Assembly (NCBI GenBank): GCA_964516305.1
Contig: CAZEZH010000162.1
Location: 1 to 6,322 of the forward strand
Reading direction: 5' to 3'
From: Lamprobacter sp964516305
GTDB lineage: Bacteria > Pseudomonadota > Gammaproteobacteria > Chromatiales > Chromatiaceae
Length of the DNA stretch: 6,322 nt
Position 1 is the stretch's first letter, and every line of letters begins with the position of its first letter. Below, in pieces: positions 1-5,597 of this stretch. The notes under the pieces were generated by a model. It was not told the origin of the DNA, made no database searches, and saw nothing but the letters and a program-made list of their open reading frames with translations. A program made the translations under genes and the position numbers.

Positions 1-633
1 CAACACCCGCCGGTCGGGGCCGTTGTACTCGGCCAGGTCCAAGCCGAGACGCTCTCGGTAGACGGCATCCAGATCGGCAGGGACCTCGAAATAGAGGTCA
101 TAGGCTTGCATCACACGATCATCCAGGTCGCTCAGCACCTCAAACGCATAGCCGTCGTCCTCGACTTGCTCACGGGATTTGTCCGGCAATTGCGGCGTGA
201 CCGCGACGAGCTGCGCGCCGCGGGCCTCGATCTCGGGCAGAGATTGCTGCAGCGCGCGCAGCTGCAGGTTGCAGTAAGGGCACCAGGCACCGCGATAGAA
301 GGTCAGCACCACCGGTCCTTCGGCGAGCAGATCGGAGAGCCGCACGCGCTCGCCGAAGGCGTTCGGCAGGCTGAAGTCGGGCGCCTGAGTGCCGACCGCC
401 AGTCCTGGTTCTGGCATTGCAGTCGCCAGATCCTCAGCGGCCCGTTGCATGATGGCCCGATCGGCCGCATCGAGCTTGGGTCCGCCGGTCTTGGCGCGTT
501 CCGCCTGAAAGGCGTCCAGTGCCTGTTGATAGCTCGGCAGCGGCGCCTCGCTTGCGGTCTCGGCTTGCGCGGCTGACGCCAAGAGCAGTGAGGAGGAGAT
601 CAGTGCGATCAGAGGGAAGGATTGCTTCGGCAT
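1..633 (-). CDS. Exported peroxiredoxin-like (AhpC/TSA-fold) protein, 3' end outside window
   Basis: The 211 visible codons start at ATG 633-631 and run off the left edge without a stop. The N-terminus is a Sec-type signal peptide: Lys3, a hydrophobic core at about residues 7-20, then Ala-Gln-Ala at 22-24 as a likely cleavage site, so the protein probably acts in the periplasm. After a helical, charged linker (about 30-75) the thioredoxin fold begins with the Ala-Pro-Asp-Phe-Ser-Leu-Pro element (84-90). Next come a hydrophobic beta strand and Phe-Tyr-Arg-Gly-Ala-Trp-Cys-Pro-Tyr-Cys, with cysteines 118 and 121, then Val-Ala-Val-Thr-Pro (143-147) and a Leu-Ser-Asp-Leu segment (167-170). The Tyr-Arg-Gly-x-Trp-Cys-Pro-Tyr-Cys signature is typical of the peroxiredoxin-like AhpC/TSA subgroup, in which Cys118 would be the peroxide- or disulfide-reactive residue. 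The family assignment is firm. Whether it reduces peroxides or exchanges disulfides is not shown. The start has only a weak GAGA purine run about 8 bases upstream. Confidence 0.9.
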   Translation of the reverse strand, partial: MPKQSFPLIALISSSLLLASAAQAETASEAPLPSYQQALDAFQAERAKTGGPKLDAADRAIMQRAAEDLATAMPEPGLAVGTQAPDFSLPNAFGERVRLSDLLAEGPVVLTFYRGAWCPYCNLQLRALQQSLPEIEARGAQLVAVTPQLPDKSREQVEDDGYAFEVLSDLDDRVMQAYDLYFEVPADLDAVYRERLGLDLAEYNGPDRRVL

Positions 634-769
634 GATGGTCTCTCGAGAAGGGGTGATCGCCAGAGGGCGATGGTTGCTCAAGCGGATCGAGCTTGGTTGA
701 TGATTGCGCACGCAGGTCAAGGTTGGTTGCTATGAGCTGACCCCTTAAGACCGGTGTGATGGCCGAGTT

Positions 770-811
770 CTTTCAACCGAGTTGGTCAATCTTTCAACCG
801 GGCTTTCAACC
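770..811 (+). repeat. Three copies of CTTTCAACC
   Basis: Identical 9-base copies lie at 770-778, 791-799 and 803-811; the first two extend to a tenth base (G). Start-to-start spacings are 21 and 12 bases, roughly two turns and one turn of the helix, so the copies would face a similar side of the DNA. The copies sit about 150-190 bases upstream of the plus-strand start and about 140-180 bases upstream of the minus-strand start. They may be operator half-sites; no known regulator is recognised. Confidence 0.5.
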
Positions 812-874
812 CAGTCAGACCTCTCGGTGCTGAGTCTGCGCATGCTCCTGCTTTCGGTGCAGCCGCCCTACGGG

Positions 875-912
875 TGGCGATTTGGCGATTCGAGCCCATG
901 GAGGCGATTCGA
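875..912 (+). repeat. TGGCGATT tandem duplication plus a third GGCGATTCGA copy
   Basis: TGGCGATT occurs twice head-to-tail at 875-882 and 883-890. The second copy extends to GGCGATTCGA (884-893), which recurs at 903-912, 19 bases downstream. The cluster ends about 46 bases before the start of the following plus-strand gene, so it lies in its promoter or 5' leader. It could be a binding-site array or simple slippage. Confidence 0.5.
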
Positions 913-958
913 CGCCGATCGCTTGAAATGATGCGGTGTCGCGGCAGGTCTATGCCCT

Positions 959-1783
959 ATGATGAACGCGAATACCTGCAACTACCCCTTACGCGACCTG
1001 CGCCTGCTACCGTCCGCCTGGCTGCGGGTCGGGAGCAGTTTCGTCAGCATCCCGGTCAGCTATCGCGCGACTTGGCTCGATGGCTTAGGCGCGCGCGGCT
1101 GGAAGCTCGATGCCAACCGTGATGACCCCGAGATCATCGCCGCGACCAGCGATGCCAGCGGCACCATTCCAACCTCGGTCTTGGTCCATGATGCACTGGA
1201 TCACCTGCTCTGCGGCTTCGCGCCCAGTGGCCATCGCGCCGAAGCGATGGCCCTCGAGCAGCTGGCGCGACGCACCGGCTCCGACCCAACCCCGGATTAT
1301 CGGCAGATGGCCCGCGAGGATCTGCTCACTGGCCAGGTGGTTGGCGAGCCGCTGTACCGATTCATCGGCGCAGAGCTCCGTCATCAGCTCCCAAAGACGG
1401 CGGCCGATTGGGATGATCGCGCGGTGGTGAATGCGCTGCGCGAGCGACTCGGTGACGAGGCGCTGATCGAGCACCTGGTCCAGCGCATGACCGGGCTCGG
1501 GCATGCCGGTCGACCGCACGCCCTGCTGAGTTGGCGCGTCACCGGCTTTGCGTACTCCCACCGCACCGAGCTTGGACTGCGACTGCAGCATCTGCTCGAG
1601 CAGATGGACGCCTGGGTCGATGCCGAAGGGTTGGCCGAAACGTCCGGCGCGATCCGCATCGGGCAAAGTGGCTGTGCCTTTGCCGCCGAGCAGAGACAGC
1701 AAAACCTCGGTGCCCAACCATTCGTCTTCAAAGGCCCAGTGATCCGCCCAACCGATGCCAGGAGCACCTCATGCCCCCGCTGA
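959..1783 (+). CDS. Unrecognised 274-residue protein with a Coq4-like His/Asp/Glu cluster
   Basis: I do not recognise this family. The frame opens after a stop at 929-931, and ATG 959 (followed at once by a second ATG) is its first ATG. A modest GGCAGG at 943-948 lies about 10 bases upstream. Codon third positions are mostly G or C, which favours this strand over the long antisense frame. There is no signal peptide or membrane segment, so it is probably cytoplasmic and mostly helical. The most distinctive stretch, residues 76-98, reads Val-His-Asp-Ala-Leu-Asp-His, then a Gly-Phe-Ala-Pro-Ser-Gly-His turn and Arg-Ala-Glu-Ala. The candidate ligands are His77, Asp78, Asp81, His82, His92 and Glu95. 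This resembles the His-Asp-x2-His-x11-Glu motif of Coq4, but with one extra residue in each gap. The last ~25 residues look less structured. The 3' end overlaps a start codon at 1771. Confidence 0.7.
   Translation: MMNANTCNYPLRDLRLLPSAWLRVGSSFVSIPVSYRATWLDGLGARGWKLDANRDDPEIIAATSDASGTIPTSVLVHDALDHLLCGFAPSGHRAEAMALEQLARRTGSDPTPDYRQMAREDLLTGQVVGEPLYRFIGAELRHQLPKTAADWDDRAVVNALRERLGDEALIEHLVQRMTGLGHAGRPHALLSWRVTGFAYSHRTELGLRLQHLLEQMDAWVDAEGLAETSGAIRIGQSGCAFAAEQRQQNLGAQPFVFKGPVIRPTDARSTSCPR
1760..1764 (+). promoter_or_regulatory. Strong ribosome-binding site for ATG 1771
   Basis: AGGAG sits six bases before ATG 1771, inside the 3' end of the preceding gene. It is a near-ideal Shine-Dalgarno site and is the main reason to take the short downstream frame seriously. 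Confidence 0.55.
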
Positions 1784-1887
1784 TTCCTGACCCTGCTGCG
1801 TCATCGGCGCCGCTGGACGCCCTGCCGGCCATGCCGGCACCTAATCACAGGCTGTCGAGGAACGCGAGGACCTGGGCCTTGGGCTGA
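1771..1887 (+). CDS. 38-residue proline-rich frame, micro-protein or 5' stump of a truncated gene
   Basis: This short frame starts at ATG 1771, six bases after an AGGAG site, and overlaps the end of the preceding plus-strand gene by 13 bases, an arrangement typical of translational coupling. It encodes only 38 residues. The first 25 are rich in Pro and Ala, like a flexible N-terminal extension, and the remainder is unlike a folded domain. From about 1845 the same bases also read as the end of a possible minus-strand gene, and the frame ends at a TGA just beyond. The simplest reading is a real gene start whose body has been lost by deletion or replacement; a genuine micro-protein is the alternative. 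No homology is recognised. Confidence 0.35.
   Translation: MPPLIPDPAASSAPLDALPAMPAPNHRLSRNARTWALG
1823..1839. terminator. Short GC hairpin just beyond a minus-strand gene remnant
   Basis: TGCCGGC at 1823-1829 pairs perfectly with GCCGGCA at 1833-1839 around a three-base loop. On the minus strand it lies six bases after the stop at 1847-1845, where a terminator would be expected. There is no following T run, so it could equally be a REP-like palindrome. It also lies within the 38-codon plus-strand frame. Confidence 0.3.
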
Positions 1888-1976
1888 TACCGCGGTGTTG
1901 TCGTTTCTGGCGGCTGCAGGATCAGATGGTTAGCGCTGCCTGGCGCGGCCAACTGCGCATAATCGGCAACTCGGCA
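1845..1976 (-). pseudogene. Possible C-terminal gene remnant on the minus strand
   Basis: Reading leftwards from 1976 gives 43 residues ending in a TGA at 1847-1845, with no start codon; the codon just before (1979-1977) is a stop. The residues look like a real protein C-terminus. A Val-Ala-Asp-Tyr-Ala-Gln-Leu-Ala-Ala-Pro-Gly-Ser stretch leads to Asn-His-Leu-Ile-Leu, then Pro-Pro-Glu-Thr-Thr-Thr-Pro-Arg-Tyr, and the end is an amphipathic Val-Leu-Ala-Phe-Leu-Asp-Ser-Leu. A hairpin follows the stop. I cannot name the family; the ending loosely recalls an alpha/beta-hydrolase tail. It could also be a chance open stretch in GC-rich DNA. Confidence 0.3.
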
Positions 1977-1996
1977 TCATTGCGCCCCATGGGAAT

Positions 1997-2031
1997 CGGC
2001 CGCAGGGGGGGGCCGTGCCCGCCGGCGCGGG
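1997..2031 (-). terminator. GC-rich hairpin region after the diguanylate cyclase gene
   Basis: Within about 40 bases past the minus-strand stop at 2040-2038 lie two possible stems: CCCGC (2018-2022) with GCGGG (2027-2031), and CGGCC (1997-2001) with GGCCG (2011-2015). A run of eight G (2005-2012) lies in the second loop and stem. Placement suits a transcription end, but no T run follows, so intrinsic termination is doubtful. Confidence 0.25.
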
Positions 2032-2037
2032 AGCAAG

Positions 2038-3942
2038 TCAACGCGTGTCTGGCGTTGGATCGAAGGTGCAAATCCGATCCCGACCGGTATTCTTGGCGCT
2101 GTAGAGGCGGGCGTCAGCACTCGCGATGAGTTGTTCGGTGGTAACGGCGCCGGCAAGTTCAGCGCACTCGGCCACGCCGGCGCTGAAGGTGACGCGCAGT
2201 GGCTGGTTGCCATGGATGAAAGGCTGTTGGCTTAGATGCTCGCGCAGGCGCTCAAGCATGGCCGCCAAGGTCGCGCGGTCGACGGCGGTTACCACCACCA
2301 AGAACTCCTCGCCACCGTGACGTCCGATCAAATCGTAAGTGCGGAAGGTTTGGCGCAACGCGGCGGCGAAGCCGACCAGCACCAGATCGCCGGCGGCATG
2401 GCCATAGGTGTCGTTCACCATCTTGAAATGATCGAGATCGATAATGGCCAGGCTGCAATTCATCGCTTCGCGCGCGTGTTGCAGCAGCAGCGCGTCGAGT
2501 CGTTCACTGAGATAGCGCCGATTGAACAGGCCGGTCAGGTGATCGTGGATGGCAATGCGATAGACTTCCTGCTCGGCCTCCTTGCGTGGGGTGATGTCGA
2601 TGATCAGCCCCTCGATGAAGGCGGCGCCGTTGTCGGGTGTGGTAATGATCTGGCCGCGTTCATAGACCCATTTTTCATCGCCGCTGGCGGTGCGGATGCG
2701 ATATTCCAGCACTGCCGTGCCGCTGCCGGCGCGCGCCTGCTGCCAGCACAGCCAGATCCGCTCGCGATCCTCCGGAGCGATGAGCGCGTTGAATGAAAGT
2801 TCGCGATTATCGAGCAGCGCCGCGCCGGGATAGCCGGTCAGCTCCAGACTGCCTTCGGAAATGAATTCCATGGTCCAGTCGCGATCGAAACGACAGCGAT
2901 ACGCCAGCCCGGGCAGGTTGGCGATCAACACCGATTTGCTGCGCTCGCTCTCGCGCAGCGCGGCATTGGCGCGTCGCAGGCGCCAGTTCCAATAGAATGA
3001 CAGGCCAATCAGCAGCGCGAGCACGCCGGCAATGCGCAGAATGAAGCCATAGTCGAAGGGGCGCACCAGGGTGATATTGACATGGCGATTGACGATGGCC
3101 TGGCGCTCCCGCGCACTGATGGTCGCGATCGCCCGGTCAAGCAGGTCGCGGAGGAGCGGCTCGCGCTTGAGCACGCCCATCCGCAACTGGTTGGTGAAAT
3201 CCGCTGGCGCCTGACCGGCGATCTTTAGATTAAACAGCCCTTCGCGGCGCAGGGTATAGGCGGCCACGGTCAATGAGCGGAGGGCGAGATCGGCCTCGCG
3301 CCGCTGCACGGCGCGAAAGACATCGGCCTCGGTCGGCACGATCAGGATCTTGAGCTGCGGATAGTCGGCACGAATGCGCTCTTCGATCGAGGTACCGGCC
3401 GGCAGCGCCAGGGTTTCATTGTCTAACTGATTCAGATCGGTGATGAACTGGTGCTCTTCGCGGGTGACAAAGACGTTGGGATCGGAAAACAACGGTTCGG
3501 TAAACCGCAACCACTGCTTGCGCGCCGGCGTGCGATTCAGGAAGGGCAGAATCAGCACCTCGCCCGCCTGCGAGCGGGCGATGGCCTCATCCCAGTCGCG
3601 GGTGGCGATGAACTCGAACTCGACCCCTAGGCGATCAGCAATCAGGGCGAGTAGATCGACTGAGATGCCGACGAAATGGCCATCCGCGTCGACGGACTCG
3701 AACGGCGGCCAGTCTGGATCCGGCGTCACGGTAATAGGCGCAAGCTCCGCGAGATAGGCACGCTCCTCGACGGTCAGCGTCAAGTGCTCGTCAACAGCGC
3801 CGGCGAGCGGCTCAAGGGAGCCATCCGCGGTCGCCCAGGCGGGCGATATCAGGACCGCGCCAAGCAGGAGCGCCACGCCAGCCAGGCGCGCACGGCTAAG
3901 CGGGCGCGGCTGTCCGCTAAAAAAGCCGCCTGGATTTGGCAT
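2038..3942 (-). CDS. Membrane diguanylate cyclase with periplasmic solute-binding, PAS and GGEEF domains
   Basis: This 634-residue sensor enzyme should make cyclic-di-GMP from two GTP. Order of parts: signal peptide (core about 18-36, likely cut near Ala-Trp-Ala 35-37); family-3 solute-binding domain (about 65-292) in the periplasm; one transmembrane helix (about 298-318); PAS domain (about 335-452); GGDEF domain (about 460-630). The GGDEF part begins with His-Asp-x-Leu-Thr-Gly-Leu-Phe-Asn-Arg-Arg (466-476) and has metal-binding Asp502, substrate contacts Asn510 and Asp511, and an active Gly-Gly-Glu-Glu-Phe at 543-547. The inhibitory site Arg-Thr-Tyr-Asp (534-537) lies exactly five residues before it, so product inhibition is expected. 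The solute-binding domain keeps the Thr-Pro-Ala-Arg element (Arg141) but reads Leu-Arg-Ser (221-223) around where amino-acid receptors carry an amine-binding Asp, so its ligand is unclear. ATG 3942 is preferred over GTG 3981 because a purine-rich site precedes it and it gives a normal signal peptide. It follows the barrel gene on the same strand. Confidence 0.93.
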   Translation of the reverse strand: MPNPGGFFSGQPRPLSRARLAGVALLLGAVLISPAWATADGSLEPLAGAVDEHLTLTVEERAYLAELAPITVTPDPDWPPFESVDADGHFVGISVDLLALIADRLGVEFEFIATRDWDEAIARSQAGEVLILPFLNRTPARKQWLRFTEPLFSDPNVFVTREEHQFITDLNQLDNETLALPAGTSIEERIRADYPQLKILIVPTEADVFRAVQRREADLALRSLTVAAYTLRREGLFNLKIAGQAPADFTNQLRMGVLKREPLLRDLLDRAIATISARERQAIVNRHVNITLVRPFDYGFILRIAGVLALLIGLSFYWNWRLRRANAALRESERSKSVLIANLPGLAYRCRFDRDWTMEFISEGSLELTGYPGAALLDNRELSFNALIAPEDRERIWLCWQQARAGSGTAVLEYRIRTASGDEKWVYERGQIITTPDNGAAFIEGLIIDITPRKEAEQEVYRIAIHDHLTGLFNRRYLSERLDALLLQHAREAMNCSLAIIDLDHFKMVNDTYGHAAGDLVLVGFAAALRQTFRTYDLIGRHGGEEFLVVVTAVDRATLAAMLERLREHLSQQPFIHGNQPLRVTFSAGVAECAELAGAVTTEQLIASADARLYSAKNTGRDRICTFDPTPDTR

Positions 3943-3945
3943 CCG

Positions 3946-3954
3946 CCCCCCTTT
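3946..3954 (-). promoter_or_regulatory. Ribosome-binding site that decides the cyclase start
   Basis: On the minus strand AAAGGGGGG ends three bases before ATG 3942, placing its A/G core at Shine-Dalgarno distance. The in-frame GTG at 3981 has only an AAGAGGA about 12 bases upstream and would add 13 residues before the signal peptide. Confidence 0.5.
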
Positions 3955-4007
3955 GTCCGCGGCGGATACACGACCGCCCACCGGCAGGACAGATCCTCTT
4001 ACGAGCG

Positions 4008-4019
4008 CCGCTGCAGCGG
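4008..4019. repeat. Perfect 12-base palindrome between the barrel and cyclase genes
   Basis: CCGCTGCAGCGG reads the same on both strands. It lies in the 87-base gap, 11 bases after the barrel gene stop and about 65 bases before the cyclase start. It could be an operator, a small RNA hairpin that tunes downstream expression, or chance. Confidence 0.35.
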
Positions 4020-4029
4020 GTGTCGGCCA

Positions 4030-5295
4030 TCAGAAGCTGTAGGTTAGCATGCTGCCGATGCGCGTGTAGTCGGGCAGCCGGTCGCCCGAGTAGGTATTGA
4101 TCGACAGCAGCCAGCCTAGGCGCAGCGAGGGGTTGACCTGATAGTAGGCGACCAGATCGATTTCGTTCGAAGTGATCTCAATCGCGTGGTTGACGCCGTA
4201 GCCGTATCTGAGTGTGACATTCAGCGCCCGGGAGAGGATTGCCGCGTCCGCGTACAGCAGGCGCGCATTGTTGCCGTCATCATAGGGCTGGGTCTCATCG
4301 ACCATCAGCGGGTCGATCCAGTAAAACAGCCCGGCGCCCAGATCGCCACGCCTGTTGTTCACCCCATACCAGCCAAGTCCGACCCGGACATCGCCGACGC
4401 GCGTTCCGTCAAAGCGCCGGTAGCCATGTAGTAGCCAGGAGAAGACGTCCTCATAGTCGGGCTGTAATCGGGCGGGCCAGCGGTTTCCATACCGCGCCAG
4501 GCTGCCGTCGAAGCCAAACCACCCGCCGCTCGCGGTTCGTCCCAGATCCCAGTCCACCCCGGTGACCTGCATCACCCCGGCCTGGTAGCGCCAGAACGGC
4601 TCGACAAAACCCTGCTTGCCGAGCTGCAGAGTAAGTGCCCCATGCCAGAAGGCGTCTCCGGCGTCGGGATGGACATCGCTGACCGCCTGCCACTCGGTTA
4701 ATCCCCTAAAGTTCAGATGAATGCGCTGATGCTTAACCCAGCGCCCGATCATGCCGAGGCGCAGCGTCGCGCCGGGCCATAGAGCGCCCCGCCACTCGAC
4801 GCCCTGATGGGCGTTGCCATCCATGGCGGTGCCCGCCCAGTCGGCCCGGCCAAACTGCGCTTCGCCGCCAGCGACCGGCAGCGTGAGATGCAATTCGCGC
4901 AGCGCTTGTTCCACCGCACAGCTGTCATCAAAGTCGCCTGGGTACTGCTCCCGGGCCGGGCGCACGGCAAAAGCCAGCGCCTCAAGGCGCGGACCTGGCG
5001 TTTGAGGGCTGACCGCGGGGCTGCGATACCGAAGTTGCACAAAGCCGAGGCCCAGGCCGGCGTCAGGCGCACCCTGGTACTGGTGCTCGATGCCCAGCGC
5101 GCCCAGATCGATCGCCAGGGTGCCAAAGGGTGTTTCCAGCGCGCCCGCCTCAGGCGGCGCGGCCAGCAGCAGGGCAGCGAGCATCGGCAGGGCGCACCTG
5201 ACGGATGCACGAGCGGACAAAACCAGCGCGCCGTGCGCCCGTTGGCAAGGGCGGGCAGGCAGGATTTGAGGCGCTAGGCCGAGACTAGGCTGCAT
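4030..5295 (-). CDS. Outer-membrane beta-barrel protein, porin-like
   Basis: The 421-residue product has the marks of an outer-membrane barrel. A hydrophobic signal core (about 36-47, followed by Ala-Gly-Ala near 50-52) leads to a mature part rich in alternating polar and aromatic strands, many Gly, Trp and Tyr, and almost no Cys. The chain ends Leu-Thr-Tyr-Ser-Phe, the terminal aromatic signal recognised by the BAM assembly machinery. Its size and strand pattern resemble OprD/Opr-type solute porins, but I cannot see a diagnostic motif and the substrate is unknown. ATG 5295 is chosen because a GGAAG lies nine bases upstream. It makes a long, basic n-region of about 35 residues, so a start nearer the hydrophobic core is possible; the frame is also open back to 5403. 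The cyclase gene follows 87 bases downstream in the same direction, so co-transcription is plausible. Its promoter must lie in or before the stretch where the acetolactate synthase remnant begins. Confidence 0.75.
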   Translation of the reverse strand: MQPSLGLAPQILPARPCQRAHGALVLSARASVRCALPMLAALLLAAPPEAGALETPFGTLAIDLGALGIEHQYQGAPDAGLGLGFVQLRYRSPAVSPQTPGPRLEALAFAVRPAREQYPGDFDDSCAVEQALRELHLTLPVAGGEAQFGRADWAGTAMDGNAHQGVEWRGALWPGATLRLGMIGRWVKHQRIHLNFRGLTEWQAVSDVHPDAGDAFWHGALTLQLGKQGFVEPFWRYQAGVMQVTGVDWDLGRTASGGWFGFDGSLARYGNRWPARLQPDYEDVFSWLLHGYRRFDGTRVGDVRVGLGWYGVNNRRGDLGAGLFYWIDPLMVDETQPYDDGNNARLLYADAAILSRALNVTLRYGYGVNHAIEITSNEIDLVAYYQVNPSLRLGWLLSINTYSGDRLPDYTRIGSMLTYSF

Positions 5296-5398
5296 GATAT
5301 CGCGCTTCCGGCGTCTGAGCGTTCCCCCATGGCCGACCATACCACCATGGCCCGCGAAATGCGCCCCGGCAGCCCGATTTTTCGCAACCTCGGCCCGC
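5296..5398. other. Junction stretch between barrel gene start and acetolactate synthase remnant
   Basis: About 100 bases that match neither neighbour. They carry two CCATGG copies (5327-5332 and 5345-5350) and presumably the barrel gene's promoter on the minus strand, although no clear hexamers are seen. In the plus direction the frame of the acetolactate synthase stump stays open back to ATG 5294, but the residues it adds (Pro/Trp/Arg-rich) do not resemble that enzyme. No transposon ends or target duplication could be recognised. Confidence 0.5.
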
Positions 5399-5596
5399 TT
5401 CAAGAACTCGGACTTCGTCCAGTACGCCGAGAGCTTTGGTGCCCGTGGCTACCGGGTCGAGTCGGCCGCGCAGCTGATCCCGGTGCTCGATGAGGCGCTG
5501 CACTGCGGCACTGTCGCTGTGATCGACTGCCCGGTCGACTACGCCCAAAACATGCAACTGACCGAGCGCCTCGCCGCGCTGCAGTGCCCGGTCTGA
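5399..5596 (+). pseudogene. 3' remnant of a catabolic-type acetolactate synthase large subunit
   Basis: Codons 5399-5593 followed by TGA encode about 65 residues matching the extreme C-terminus of thiamine-diphosphate acetolactate synthases (condensing two pyruvate to acetolactate). Landmarks are Asp-Phe-Val-Gln-Tyr-Ala-Glu-Ser-Phe-Gly-Ala, then Gly-Tyr-Arg-Val, a Leu-Ile-Pro-Val-Leu-Asp-Glu-Ala-Leu helix, Val-Ile-Asp-Cys-Pro-Val-Asp-Tyr, and Asn-Met-Gln-Leu-Thr-Glu. The whole enzyme is about 550 residues; the N-terminal, central and cofactor-binding parts are absent, and upstream lies the oppositely oriented barrel gene. The piece cannot be catalytic. An in-frame ATG at 5294 would give a 100-residue product, but its first 35 residues are unrelated. 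The residues that remain look undamaged, implying a recent break or an assembly join. A glutamate-synthase-family gene starts 14 bases later and was probably its operon partner. Confidence 0.8.
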
Positions 5597-5597
5597 G

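Larger units (their letters stand above)
634..958. promoter_or_regulatory. Divergent intergenic region with reiterated short motifs
   Basis: This 325-base stretch separates the start codons of two divergently read genes and must hold promoters for both. I see no convincing sigma-70 hexamer pair and no supported gene; the reading frame covering 874-1122 mostly shadows the following gene. It contains GGTTG at 672-676, 695-699, 721-725 and 725-729, then the complementary CAACC at 774-778, 795-799 and 807-811, and farther right three GGCGATT copies. The excess of short repeats suggests protein-binding sites or a decayed element, which is inference. Confidence 0.45.

Noticed and set aside
106..576. 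156-codon plus-strand open frame
   Set aside because: It lies opposite the peroxiredoxin-like gene, which has a signal peptide and a family signature; the plus frame shows neither.
734..750. GAGCTGACCCCTTAAG as a possible insertion-sequence end
   Set aside because: It vaguely resembles some IS terminal sequences, but there is no matching inverted end, no transposase and no target duplication in the window.
874..1122. 82-codon plus-strand frame starting before the 274-residue gene
   Set aside because: Composition is Arg-rich and shadow-like, and it overlaps the better-supported frame starting at 959.
1085..1717. 210-codon open frame on the minus strand opposite the 274-residue gene
   Set aside because: It is an antisense shadow typical of GC-rich DNA; the plus frame is longer, has better codon third-position bias, and no ribosome-binding site or family feature supports the minus frame.
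3979..3981. GTG 3981 as the diguanylate cyclase start
   Set aside because: It would add 13 residues before the signal peptide, and its AAGAGGA is farther away than the purine run in front of ATG 3942.
5329..5460. Alternative plus-strand frame starting at ATG 5329
   Set aside because: It has no ribosome-binding site and soon runs out of frame through the acetolactate synthase coding sequence.
5294..5596. 100-residue plus-strand protein starting at ATG 5294
   Set aside because: Only the last ~65 residues are acetolactate synthase; the first 35 are low-complexity read-through of the junction and there is no ribosome-binding site, so it is treated as a remnant.
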